NCBI GenBank assembly: GCA_036741695.1 | Contig: DAINRU010000004.1 | Location: forward strand, 60,646 to 124,645 | Source: JAFANK01 sp036741695 | Lineage (GTDB): Bacteria; Vulcanimicrobiota; Vulcanimicrobiia; Eremiobacterales; Eremiobacteraceae | Direction: 5' to 3' | Length of the DNA stretch: 64,000 nucleotides | In this document: in pieces, positions 34,295-42,913 of the stretch | Layout: each line of letters opens with the position of its first letter | Position numbering within the stretch: the first letter of the stretch is position 1 | The notes under the pieces: generated by a model | Database searches by the model: none | What the model was told of the DNA's origin: nothing | Seen by the model: the letters and a program-made list of their open reading frames with translations, nothing else | Program-made: the position numbers and the translations under genes

Positions 34295-34329
34295 CGCAAA
34301 AAGAAAAGGACGGCGATAGCGCCGTCCTT
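34295..34329 (-). terminator. Strong intrinsic terminator immediately upstream of hflX
   Basis: Read on the minus strand, a 10-bp perfect stem AAGGACGGCG/CGCCGTCCTT with a 4-base loop (34329-34306) is followed by TTCTTTTTG. It is the strongest terminator seen in the window. It ends transcription from the gene at 34411, but it also lies in the hflX leader. Confidence 0.85.
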
Positions 34330-34341
34330 GGTGTTCGGGGA

Positions 34342-34359
34342 ACGGACCTAAAGGTCCGT
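34342..34359 (-). repeat. Dispersed hairpin element, copy C1
   Basis: On the minus strand this reads stem ACGGACC/GGTCCGT with loop TTTA, preceded by GAAGCA. It is the second of three hairpins after the gene at 34411. The orientation follows that gene. Confidence 0.7.
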
Positions 34360-34381
34360 TGCTTCAGAGGTTCTTCAGGTG

Positions 34382-34399
34382 ACGGACCACGAGGTCCGT
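34382..34399 (-). repeat. Dispersed hairpin element, copy C2
   Basis: The stem ACGGACC/GGTCCGT is kept exactly, but the loop reads TCGT on the minus strand instead of TTTA. It lies 11 bases past the stop of the gene at 34411. Confidence 0.7.
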
Positions 34400-34410
34400 T
34401 GCTGCAAAGG

Positions 34411-34803
34411 TCAGGCTGTGGCAAGCTCCTTCGTCTTACGCAGGCCGAACGGATGGTCCGCGACCGGCGTCAACGGTGTGAAGCGCAATTGTTTTTGATA
34501 CGTCGAGACGAGCAGCTCGACGCCGCCGCGCACGCACCCCTCCTCGGCGACGCATTTGGAAAGCTTCTTCGTGAAATAGCTCTCCAGATCGCCAAGCGCA
34601 TGCTGCCAGTAGGCGTCACGGGTCAGACCGCCGCTATCGAAACGGTTCTTGTCGACGAGCCAAACGAAAACCGGCTCGCCGCCCTCTCGGAATCCCAACA
34701 CGAAGAGTGGGATTGGCTGCGCAGCCGGTTCTGAGTCTGGATTGAAGGAGCAGATCGTGAAAAATTCGAGCAATACGTGTTCGGGCTCGATTGGTTTGCT
34801 CAA
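34411..34803 (-). CDS. Hypothetical protein, 130 aa
   Basis: I do not recognise this protein. GGGAGG at 34811-34816, seven bases before TTG 34803, fixes the start at MSKPIEPEHVLLEFFTICSF; a GTG at 34821 is the longer option. It is soluble, with mixed alpha/beta character (IPLFVLGFREGGEPVFVWLVDKNRF, then ESYFTKKLSKCVAEEGCVRGG) and three Cys. No signal or membrane segment is visible. It is a single-gene unit ending in three hairpins. Confidence 0.65.
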   Translation of the reverse strand: MSKPIEPEHVLLEFFTICSFNPDSEPAAQPIPLFVLGFREGGEPVFVWLVDKNRFDSGGLTRDAYWQHALGDLESYFTKKLSKCVAEEGCVRGGVELLVSTYQKQLRFTPLTPVADHPFGLRKTKELATA

Positions 34804-34983
34804 GCGTTCGCCTCCCATCACTGCCGTAGCCGGACGCGCGCGCGATACGAGCGTGGTAGGTCCGCACCGCTTCAGTTCTCACGCCAAAGCGTCCGCTCCC
34901 CTAGCGGATATCCGTGTCCCCTTTTCCAGGACGGAGCGGTCCACAGGCCCGGCGCAACCTCATATGGCCGAAAACCTATATAG

Positions 34984-36333
34984 ATGAAGGTCGTCGGTCA
35001 GATCCACGTCGGCCCCACGTGGCCGGACGAGGTTCCTTTGCCTGAGGCGCTTGAGGCCTGGGTGCAGCGCACCGTTGGCGATTTCGAGCTTGCCGCGCTG
35101 CGCATCTGGTTCCGCCTTGACGGCAAATACGAGCCCAGCCCGCTTTTGAGCTGGAGCCCCGATGGCATGCTGCGGGGCGGCTTCGACGCGCGGGCGGTGG
35201 GCTCCATCGTCCGTGCGCAGCGCGACCTCCTCGCCCTGTCAGCGACGGCGCCCCCCGCCATGATGACGGTCGACTTCGACACGCCCACCGAGGGAGAAGA
35301 GCGCGGACAGCCCCTCAAGGTCACGGGTGTCGCTTTGGCCCACGGTGGAAGCCTCGTGGGCTACCTCGAGTGCCATGCCCACGCCGCGCTCGGTGCCGAA
35401 CCCGCGATCGCCGATCGGATGCGGACCCGCGGCGACGAACTGGCACGCATCGTGGCGGAGATCCGCGTTCCGACCACGACCGCCGCGAAGACGCGCGGCC
35501 ACGTCTTGCTGGTCGAGGACGACGCCGAGCAGCGCAAGTTCGTGCAGGCCAGCCTCGAGCAGTTCGGCTACAAGGTGTCGCTGGCGAGCAACGGCGCCAT
35601 CGGCCTGGTCACGGCGGAGTCAGAGCACCCCGATGTCATCATTTTGGACTGGGCGATGCCCGTGATGGACGGACTTACGACCTGCCGGCGCCTGAAGGCG
35701 CAGCCGAGCACGTCGGGCATCCCGATCATGATGATCGCCAATCGCGTGGACGTGGACGACAAGGTCCTGGCGCTCGAGACCGGCGTGCAAGACTTCCTCG
35801 TCAAGCCCCTCCATCCCAAAGAGCTCTCCGCTCGTGTCGCGCAGCTCATCAGTTGGCGCAAGCAATTCCTCGTGCAGAAGGCGGCCACGCAGCCTGAGGA
35901 CGACTCGCAGGTCGCAAGCGCCATCGCCGAAGCCAGCCTCGCCACGGCCGACCAAGACCACTGGATGTTGGGCCTTGAGGCCTCGCGCCTGGGCAAACAC
36001 CACGAGGCCCTGGCGAACTTCGTGGCTGAGGCCGAGCAAGCCGAATCGCTCGGCCGCTATGCGCGTGCCGCGCTCGCCTACCGCAGCGCGTCGGTCACCG
36101 CCGGCGAGATGCGCGATCGAGATTCGGCCAACAAGTACTTGCGCCTGGCAGGCAAGATGTACTTCAGCTGGGCTGAGCATGACGACGACCCTGCCCACGT
36201 ACGCGACGCGTATGTCAATGCGGCGCGCTGCTTCCTCATGGCCGGCAACCTCAAGCTCGCCAAAAAGTCCGTCGACTACGCGACGTCGATCGACGCCGTG
36301 CTGGCCGACGACAGGCCGACGCCGCTGCAATGA
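34984..36333 (+). CDS. Response-regulator protein: N-terminal sensor-like region, receiver, C-terminal helical repeats
   Basis: The 449-residue protein has an unassigned N-terminal region (about 1-165), a receiver domain (about 170-290) and a C-terminal alpha-helical, TPR-like region (about 310-440: LGLEASRLGKHHEALANFVAEAEQAESLGRYARAALAYRSAS). In the receiver the phospho-acceptor is Asp222 (VIILDWAMPVMDG) and the conserved Lys is Lys274 (FLVKPLHP). The switch Thr appears to be Ala (MMIANRV). Its stop overlaps the PelF-like start (ATGA), so it opens the exopolysaccharide operon. I infer that it senses or regulates assembly at protein level, perhaps replacing PelD/PelE, but this is untested. 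Confidence 0.8.
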   Translation: MKVVGQIHVGPTWPDEVPLPEALEAWVQRTVGDFELAALRIWFRLDGKYEPSPLLSWSPDGMLRGGFDARAVGSIVRAQRDLLALSATAPPAMMTVDFDTPTEGEERGQPLKVTGVALAHGGSLVGYLECHAHAALGAEPAIADRMRTRGDELARIVAEIRVPTTTAAKTRGHVLLVEDDAEQRKFVQASLEQFGYKVSLASNGAIGLVTAESEHPDVIILDWAMPVMDGLTTCRRLKAQPSTSGIPIMMIANRVDVDDKVLALETGVQDFLVKPLHPKELSARVAQLISWRKQFLVQKAATQPEDDSQVASAIAEASLATADQDHWMLGLEASRLGKHHEALANFVAEAEQAESLGRYARAALAYRSASVTAGEMRDRDSANKYLRLAGKMYFSWAEHDDDPAHVRDAYVNAARCFLMAGNLKLAKKSVDYATSIDAVLADDRPTPLQ

Positions 36334-37790
36334 AAGTCGTTCTGTTCACCGAGGGCACCTATCCTTTTGTCCGCGGCGGCGTCTCGACGTGGTGCCAGCA
36401 TCTCATCTCGGGACTCGAAGATATCACCTTCGACGTCTACGCGGTCATCGGCACGCCTGAGGGGCGGACCGAATACACGCTGCCGCCCAACGTCAACAAG
36501 CTCATCCCGCTCGCCATGTGGGGCATCGAAAGCTTGCACGAATACAATAGCGAGTTTCTCCCGAGGCGAGCACGGCGCAACAGCACGGCCCTGCAGACCG
36601 AGTTCTTGCCGCTCTTCCGCGATTTTCTGCAGAACATCGCCTACGGCATGGAGTCATCCGACCCCAAGGCGCTCGGTGAGATCCTCGCGGCGCTGTACGT
36701 GTACTTCCGCACGCACGATTACGACTGGACCATGCGCCAGGAGGCGACCTGGACCGCGGCGCTCGAGTTCCTGCGCGAGCAGGCTTGGCACGCCCGCTTT
36801 ATGACCATGCTCGAGGCGGTGGAGATCGTGCGCACGCTCTACCGCTATCTCATGCCGCTGGCCATCGAGCTGCCCGAGGCCGACGTCTACCATGCGTCGG
36901 TGTCAGGCCTTGCCTCGGTCCCCTCGATCATCGCAAAATACGCGCTCGGCAAACCCGTGCTGTTGACCGAGCATGGCGTCTACCTGCGCGAGCGCATCCT
37001 CGCGCTGGCTCGCGGTGGCTTTCCGCTCTCGGACCGCACCATCAAGAAGAACTTGTTCTCGGCGTTCGCGCGGGCGTCGTACCAGGCAAGCGACGTCATC
37101 GCACCGGTGTGCAGTTACAACACCCGCTGGGAGTCGTTCTACGGGGTGCGCAGCGACCGGCTGCACATCGTCTACAATGGGGTGGACGGTTCGAAGTTCA
37201 ACGATCAGGACTACTGGCCGGCACGACCGACGGTTGTGTCGGTGGCGCGCATCGATCCGCTCAAGGATATCCTCACGCTCATCGCCGCCAGCGCCGAACT
37301 GCGCAAGCTCGTGCCCGGGGTGGCGGTCGAGGTGTGGGGGCCATCGCCCGACCCGGACTACCGGCGCGAGTGCGAACGGCTCATCGACGAGTTCTCGTTG
37401 CGCGACACGGTCTATCTGCGCGGCCCGACAGAAGACCCAGCGACAGCATACGCGCATTCCCACGTCGCGGTGCTGAGCAGCATCAGCGAGGGTTTCCCGT
37501 TCTCCGTCATCGAGGCCATGATGTGCGCCAAACCGGTCGTCGCCACAGACGTCGGCGGCGTGCGCGAGGCCGTCGGCGATTGTGGTTTGATCGTGCCACC
37601 GCGGCGTCCCGATCGCCTGGCCGAGGCGCTGGCCACCTATCTCAAGGATCCCGACCACGCGCGGACCACGGGCAAGAGCGGGCGGGCGTTCGCCGTCGAG
37701 CATTTCGAACGTAGCGTCTTTTTGGGGCGCTACCGCCAGCTCTACCACACGCTTGCCGCGGGAGCTGCCGAGGTGCGCCGTGCTGGATGA
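36330..37790 (+). CDS. pelF: PelF-like glycosyltransferase (GT4)
   Basis: The 486-residue GT4 enzyme follows the PelF pattern. The N-terminus FTEGTYPFVRGGVSTWCQHLI is a PelF hallmark, and LLTEHGVYLRERILALARGGFPLS and YNGVDGSKF follow. The donor-site EX7E motif is EGFPFSVIEAM near the C-terminus. PelF polymerises the cationic Pel exopolysaccharide from a UDP-sugar. The start overlaps the receiver gene by 4 bases. The downstream PelG-like gene begins 11 bases before this stop, which strengthens the Pel reading. Confidence 0.88.
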   Translation: MKVVLFTEGTYPFVRGGVSTWCQHLISGLEDITFDVYAVIGTPEGRTEYTLPPNVNKLIPLAMWGIESLHEYNSEFLPRRARRNSTALQTEFLPLFRDFLQNIAYGMESSDPKALGEILAALYVYFRTHDYDWTMRQEATWTAALEFLREQAWHARFMTMLEAVEIVRTLYRYLMPLAIELPEADVYHASVSGLASVPSIIAKYALGKPVLLTEHGVYLRERILALARGGFPLSDRTIKKNLFSAFARASYQASDVIAPVCSYNTRWESFYGVRSDRLHIVYNGVDGSKFNDQDYWPARPTVVSVARIDPLKDILTLIAASAELRKLVPGVAVEVWGPSPDPDYRRECERLIDEFSLRDTVYLRGPTEDPATAYAHSHVAVLSSISEGFPFSVIEAMMCAKPVVATDVGGVREAVGDCGLIVPPRRPDRLAEALATYLKDPDHARTTGKSGRAFAVEHFERSVFLGRYRQLYHTLAAGAAEVRRAG

Positions 37791-39393
37791 ACTGCGGCCC
37801 TTCGAAGAACGCGAACGCCAGCTCGAGAGCGCGGCGCGCACCATCATCACGCTGTGCAAGCAAGACAAGTTCGGCAAGGGATGGCGCCCTAAGGGTGTGG
37901 ATGAGGTCGCGATCCTCTTGGAGAGCCTCGGCTATAGTCAAGAAGTGGTCGAAGAGCTGTGGTATGATGATCTCTTCGCCATGGCGGCCGATGTGGCTGT
38001 CTTGCTCAACCGCTTCATCAGTAACGAGTCGGTCGCGGCTCCCCCGGGCGTCGCCTGGTTCGTCCAGGCCTTCAAAGACTACGCCACGGGCTCGCTCTAT
38101 TCGGGCCCGTGGCTGGCCGCCGTCATCGGGCTCTTCGTCTTCGGCGCGGCGTTCTGGTCATCGACCGGCAACAGCATCGCGCTCTCCACGACTGCATCGC
38201 TCGGCATTTTCAGCTCCCTCGTCGTCACCGGGTTCTTCTCGCAGGCGATCGCGCGAAAGCTCATCTTCTATTATCTGCAGGAGAACTTCCCCATGATCGA
38301 GTGGATCATGCGCCGCTTCATGGCTATAGCCGTCCTGGGGCTGTGTGCTACCACGTGCCTGCTGCTCGTCGTCATGTGGGATCTAGGCTACGACCGCACG
38401 GAAGCCTTCCTCGGGGCATCGTTCATGCTCGCCGCCGGTCTGTTCCAGCTCTCGCTCGCACCGCTCTACACGACCCGGCGCTTCGGCTGGCTGGTCGGGG
38501 TTGGTGCAGGGACCGCGCTCGCCACGGCGGCCGTGTATCGGATCGGTTTTCACGGCAAAGTCATCGAGCCATGGGAGCCGCTGGCAGTGGCGGCGACCGT
38601 CGCCGGCGTGGGCATCGCGGTCATCGTCTTCACGTTCCGCTGGATACACCGCAGCGCGACCAAGACGACGGGGACGGGCCAGCTCTTCCCGCCGAGCTTT
38701 CGTGCCATCGCGCGAAGTGTGCGCATTTATGCCGTCTTCGGCGCGCTCTACTTCTTGGCGATCGTCATCGACCACATCGGAGCGGGCGTGCTCTACGGTC
38801 ACGGCCGCTTCACCTACAACCCTGCCTACGAGCTTGGCGCGGACATCGGTCTGCTCGCCATGGTGCCGCTCACCGGTCTCGTCAACGTCATCCTCGAGCG
38901 CCTTCCGCCGCTGCTGCTCGACGCCTCGACGCGCTATCGCATCGGCGCAGAAGCGGACTTCAACGCCCAGATATCCCGGTATTTTTTGGGAAGCCTCGCG
39001 GCGTTTGCCGGCATGGGTCTGCTCTCGTATCTCGTGCTCTTGCCGATCGGGCTGCATCTCATCGCCCACACGGCGGTCGCCGCCGGCGTCGACGTGGGCC
39101 AGGCGCGGACCGTGCTCTACGTCGCTGCGCCCGCTTACGTGCTCCTCATGATCGCGCTCTTCTCAGCCCAGGTGCTGTTCTTTTTGAGCAGGCCGATTGC
39201 ACCGCTCATCGGTATTGCGGTTGCGGTCGCCATCGTCGGGGGCGTCGCGCTTGCCGCGTGTCTTTTGGGCGCCCCGACCATCACGCCGGTCTACGGTCTC
39301 TTCGCCGGCATGCTCGCGTTCTGCGCCGCAGCGGTTGCCGGCGCCTATCGCGCGATCTCCAGCTTTGCGTATAGCTACTATGCGGCATATTAG
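37780..39393 (+). CDS. pelG: PelG-like polysaccharide transporter
   Basis: The protein of about 537 residues has a soluble N-terminal part (about 1-110) and about eleven or twelve hydrophobic segments, e.g. AAVIGLFVFGAAFW, FMAIAVLGLCATTCLLLVV and AIVGGVALAACLLG. That matches PelG, a MOP-like membrane protein that works with PelF. The frame is open from TTG 37753, but GTG 37780 gives the natural start. It overlaps PelF at the 5' end and the deacetylase at the 3' end by 14 bases. Identification rests on topology and context. Confidence 0.82.
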   Translation: MLDELRPFEERERQLESAARTIITLCKQDKFGKGWRPKGVDEVAILLESLGYSQEVVEELWYDDLFAMAADVAVLLNRFISNESVAAPPGVAWFVQAFKDYATGSLYSGPWLAAVIGLFVFGAAFWSSTGNSIALSTTASLGIFSSLVVTGFFSQAIARKLIFYYLQENFPMIEWIMRRFMAIAVLGLCATTCLLLVVMWDLGYDRTEAFLGASFMLAAGLFQLSLAPLYTTRRFGWLVGVGAGTALATAAVYRIGFHGKVIEPWEPLAVAATVAGVGIAVIVFTFRWIHRSATKTTGTGQLFPPSFRAIARSVRIYAVFGALYFLAIVIDHIGAGVLYGHGRFTYNPAYELGADIGLLAMVPLTGLVNVILERLPPLLLDASTRYRIGAEADFNAQISRYFLGSLAAFAGMGLLSYLVLLPIGLHLIAHTAVAAGVDVGQARTVLYVAAPAYVLLMIALFSAQVLFFLSRPIAPLIGIAVAVAIVGGVALAACLLGAPTITPVYGLFAGMLAFCAAAVAGAYRAISSFAYSYYAAY

Positions 39394-41095
39394 AACGTCG
39401 CTGCTCAGTGCGCTCGCCGCGTTGCTATGCACAGGCATTGGACCTGGCGCACGGGGCGACAGCCCGCCGGCGCGACTAAGCTTTGTGATCTATCCCCAGA
39501 AGCAAGTGCTCGTGCTCATGTACCACCAGGTCACGAATGCCCCGGAGGGGACGAGCGCCGGCGAGGGCCACTATGGTCCGGCGGTCTCACCGCAAGTGTT
39601 CGACGCCGATCTTTCCTACCTGAAGAGGCGAGGGTTTGTGCCTGTCGATCCGCTTGTTGCGCTTGCCTACCTTGACGGACGAGCCGGCGCGGCGTCGCTG
39701 CCCGCGCGGCCATACATCGTCACCTTTGACGACGGCTTCGTCTCTGCGTGGACCACCGCAACAGCCATCCTCAAGCGCCACGAGGCCAAGGCGATGATGT
39801 TCATCGAAGGCCAGAGAACTGACCGCACGCCCGGGCGCCTCACCTCGCCCGAGATTCGCGCCATGGCGCGCAGTGGTGTCTGGGAGATCGAGTCCCACGG
39901 GTACACGGGTCACTGGGCGCTGCAGATCGGACCCAAGCCCACCGACCTCTCACCATACTGGTACGCAAACCTTGCCTGGCTCCCCGCAGCTGGGCGCCTG
40001 GAGACGCCTTCCGAGTTTGAAGAGCGGTTGCTCCAAGATTTCCGGCACTCGCGGCAAACGCTCGAAGCGATGAGCGGCAGTCCCGCAACCGCTTTTGCCT
40101 ACCCGAGCGGCGAATACGGACAAAATGTGCCGCTGCTTCCTGGTGCGAACGCCGATGTGTTCGCGGGCGAAGAGGGCCACTCGAACGCCGCGGATCTCAC
40201 CCCGCACATCGAGGCAGCGTTGCACGGTGCCGGCTTTCAAGACGCCTTCGCAGTCGTCGTACCGGGTACAGAGATGGCGGCCTCACCGGCGGACCCACCC
40301 TACCTATTCCCACGGATCGGTGGGAGTCCGCAACAATACAACCCCGACGTCGCGGTAATGACCAGCGGGGAGATGAAACTTCCGGCGATATCACCCGACT
40401 ATCAGTGGGTGGACTGCCGATCGATCGCCGCCACGCCGCAGTCGATATGGGTGGCAGGTGGCGCCGCCCCGTACATATATCGCCTCGACGCGCTGACAGG
40501 TCGCACGCTGGACGTCGTGCACGCCGCGGCGCTGCAAGACGGTCGCACAGGGCAACCGGTGCTTGTCGCAGCGGTCATCGCGCTATCCGACGGCAGCTTT
40601 GTCGCGTATCAGCAAAAGGGCTGGTGGGATGGCGGACAGGCCCGGCTCGTCAGCTTCCGCGTCGAAAACCACTCTGTGGCAGATGTGAAGATGCAGCCGC
40701 TGGGAGAAGATGAGGCGTGGTTTGTCGGCATGACGCAGGCGGACAAGCAACTCATCGGGATGACCGAGGACGGCCAGTTCTTCGCCCAGGACGGCGCAAC
40801 GTGGCGGCAACTCTTCAGTCTGCCCAACGACGCACCCGGTTGGAAAGGCAATGACGTCGGCCGGTTCGCCGGTCTCGCCTTCGCGCATGGCCTCCTCTAC
40901 GTCACCGACCGCAAGAACGCTGAGCTCCTCGGCGTGGATCCGGCGACGGGCGCGCTGAAAGAGAGCGGGGCCCTGCCCAAGGACGCGGACATCCGCGCCG
41001 TCGGGGGCGATGACGAGTATCTCTGGCTCGTCGATTATTCGCACGACAGGCGACTGGTCATCCGCATGCGTTCGACGCAGGGAGCGTCACGATGA
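39380..41095 (+). CDS. Secreted polysaccharide deacetylase with C-terminal propeller-like region
   Basis: The 571-residue protein starts MRHIRTSLLSALAALLCTGI, a signal peptide. The NodB-type deacetylase domain (about 30-280) has YIVTFDDGF (catalytic Asp and metal Asp) and the HxxxH motif in IESHGYTGHW. The remaining 290 residues contain repeated short strands (IWVAGGAAPYIYRLDALTG, LLYVTDRKNAELLGVDPATG) like a beta-propeller. PelA in Pseudomonas also deacetylates Pel, so this is the functional equivalent, perhaps closer to PgaB-type deacetylases. It would act in the periplasm. I chose ATG 39380 over the upstream frame. Confidence 0.85.
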   Translation: MRHIRTSLLSALAALLCTGIGPGARGDSPPARLSFVIYPQKQVLVLMYHQVTNAPEGTSAGEGHYGPAVSPQVFDADLSYLKRRGFVPVDPLVALAYLDGRAGAASLPARPYIVTFDDGFVSAWTTATAILKRHEAKAMMFIEGQRTDRTPGRLTSPEIRAMARSGVWEIESHGYTGHWALQIGPKPTDLSPYWYANLAWLPAAGRLETPSEFEERLLQDFRHSRQTLEAMSGSPATAFAYPSGEYGQNVPLLPGANADVFAGEEGHSNAADLTPHIEAALHGAGFQDAFAVVVPGTEMAASPADPPYLFPRIGGSPQQYNPDVAVMTSGEMKLPAISPDYQWVDCRSIAATPQSIWVAGGAAPYIYRLDALTGRTLDVVHAAALQDGRTGQPVLVAAVIALSDGSFVAYQQKGWWDGGQARLVSFRVENHSVADVKMQPLGEDEAWFVGMTQADKQLIGMTEDGQFFAQDGATWRQLFSLPNDAPGWKGNDVGRFAGLAFAHGLLYVTDRKNAELLGVDPATGALKESGALPKDADIRAVGGDDEYLWLVDYSHDRRLVIRMRSTQGASR

Positions 41096-41889
41096 GCGGG
41101 CGATTGCGGGGGACCTTTGGCGGGGTCGTAGCACTGTCACTTGTCGCGATGCTCTGCACCGCGCCGGCACGCGCCGACGATGCCGGCTTCTTGTGGGCCT
41201 ATGCGCTGCACGATTCCTTCTCGGATGACACCTTCTATTCGGCCGACTTCACGAAGCCGTTCGGGCCATCCGCCCCGATCAGGCCCTTTTGCGAGTTCCT
41301 GCTGCAACGCGATTCGCAGACGACCGCGGGGGTGCTCCCCGAGACGCTCAACGATAATTACGGGTTGGCGGCGCTGGGCATGCAGTATGAATCGAACAGT
41401 GGCCTGCGCCTCTTCGCCCAGCTCGGATCGTCGTTCGACTTCGGTCCCACGATATCGGGCTTGCCCACCACGTCGCATTTCGACGCCCGCGGCGGCGTGG
41501 AATACTATCGAGACTCGAACGTTCCACCTGAGGGCGGGAGCCGTTACTACGGCTCGTTCTACGGCGATTTCATCTATTACACACGCTATCAGAACGCGCT
41601 CCTGTATTTTGAGGCCGAGCGGGGTCGCGAATTCGGCTCGAGGAAATTCCCCCTGCAGGTCTTCGTGCGGGCATCCGGGTCGCAAGACACCAAGCGCATC
41701 TATTACAACGACGTCGTCGCCTTCTCAGGCGGTGCGCAGATACTGGCGCTTGGGCGTCACGGACCGGCGATCGGGTTCGCCGAAGCGTTCAGCACCTATA
41801 CCGGTCCCACGGCCACGCTGTACGCAGCGGGCGTGCAACGCAGCTACTGGTCATTCCGCCCACAGATCACCTACGGCTTGAGCTTCTAA
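41092..41889 (+). CDS. Putative outer-membrane beta-barrel exporter protein
   Basis: The 265-residue protein has a signal peptide ending near TAPARA and a mature part full of alternating strands with aromatic residues (YYGSFYGDFIYYTRYQNALLYFEAERG). It ends in Phe (RPQITYGLSF), a mark of outer-membrane barrels. It resembles the C-terminal barrel of BcsC, PgaA or PelB without their TPR part. Its start overlaps the deacetylase stop (ATGA), so it ends the operon. It probably forms the export pore for the polymer. Confidence 0.72.
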   Translation: MSGRLRGTFGGVVALSLVAMLCTAPARADDAGFLWAYALHDSFSDDTFYSADFTKPFGPSAPIRPFCEFLLQRDSQTTAGVLPETLNDNYGLAALGMQYESNSGLRLFAQLGSSFDFGPTISGLPTTSHFDARGGVEYYRDSNVPPEGGSRYYGSFYGDFIYYTRYQNALLYFEAERGREFGSRKFPLQVFVRASGSQDTKRIYYNDVVAFSGGAQILALGRHGPAIGFAEAFSTYTGPTATLYAAGVQRSYWSFRPQITYGLSF

Positions 41890-42072
41890 CCGCCCGAGCA
41901 CCGCTATCATATGATGCAGGCCACGCCCGCGCCGTGCGGCGGGCGGGTATCCGGCATCACATCCGCCAACTTCCGGCGAATCGCAGCCGCGCAGGCATGC
42001 CGGTTTTCAGGCCTAAAGAGTCATACCGGCGGATGCATCAACATCGTAGGTGAGGGAGAGACAACCGCCGCC

Positions 42073-42855
42073 TTGGTTCGTGAGCCATTCTTCATCCAGA
42101 TCTCCGACACGCATCTCTTCGAAGACCCGGCGACTAAGCTGTGGGACGTCGCGCCCGATCCGATGCTCGATCGTGCGCTCGAAGAGCTGGGCAAGCTCGA
42201 CGGCAAGCCCGCGTTTGTCATCGTGAGCGGTGACTGCTCGAGCGACGGCTCGGTCGGATCCTACAAGCGTCTAGGCGAGAAGATCGCTACACTCGGCGTG
42301 CCCGTCTATTACATCCCCGGCAACCACGACGACCCCCAAGTGCTTTCGCAGGTGCTGTGCGGCAAAGAGCTGCCCCCGAAAGAGAAGATGACGCAATGCT
42401 TTGACGCCTTCGGCTGGCGCTTCATCCTGCTGGACAGCTCCGTTCCCGGCGAAGACGGCGGGGCGCTGGGAGACGCACAACGCGCCTGGCTGCGCACGAC
42501 GCTTGCGGCCGAGCCGCGCACCCCGACCATCGTCATCGTGCACCACAACCCGTTGCCCACGGGCTCGGCGTGGCTCGATCCGATGACCATTGCGGACGCC
42601 AACGCACTGATGGCGATCCTCGACACCTCGTCGCAGGTCCGGGCCGTGCTCTTCGGGCACATCCACCAGGCCTTCGAAGCCAATCGCGACGGTGCGCAGT
42701 ACTTGAGCGCACCATCCACCTTCTTCCAGTTCAAGCCCAACTCGCCGCGCTTCGGCAAGGACGAGCGGCCGGCGGGCGCGCGCATCGTCCGGCTTAATGG
42801 CGACACCGTGCGCAGCGCCGTGATGCGCTTTGGCGAACCACTCCCTCCCATCTAA
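42073..42855 (+). CDS. CpdA-like metallophosphoesterase
   Basis: The protein of about 260 residues has the full calcineurin-type motif set: FIQISDTHLFED, VIVSGDCSSDG, YIPGNHDDPQ, VIVHHNPLP and FGHIHQAF. CpdA enzymes hydrolyse 3',5'-cAMP, though related proteins act on other phosphodiesters. The frame is open from ATG 41911, but the first 54 codons there look non-coding, and GGGAGAG at 42054-42060 suggests TTG 42073. The start is uncertain. The gene follows the exopolysaccharide operon after about 180 bases and may be separate. Confidence 0.82.
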   Translation: MVREPFFIQISDTHLFEDPATKLWDVAPDPMLDRALEELGKLDGKPAFVIVSGDCSSDGSVGSYKRLGEKIATLGVPVYYIPGNHDDPQVLSQVLCGKELPPKEKMTQCFDAFGWRFILLDSSVPGEDGGALGDAQRAWLRTTLAAEPRTPTIVIVHHNPLPTGSAWLDPMTIADANALMAILDTSSQVRAVLFGHIHQAFEANRDGAQYLSAPSTFFQFKPNSPRFGKDERPAGARIVRLNGDTVRSAVMRFGEPLPPI

Positions 42856-42913
42856 GTCGCGCCTTCGAGTGCGTCGTAGAAGGACGCGCAGCGCGCGCCC
42901 CTAATCCACGTTC

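Noticed and set aside
34964..34987. A 7-residue leader peptide (MAENLYR) overlapping the receiver gene start
   Set aside because: The ATGA overlap is suggestive, but there is no ribosome site before it and it is too short to judge without comparison.
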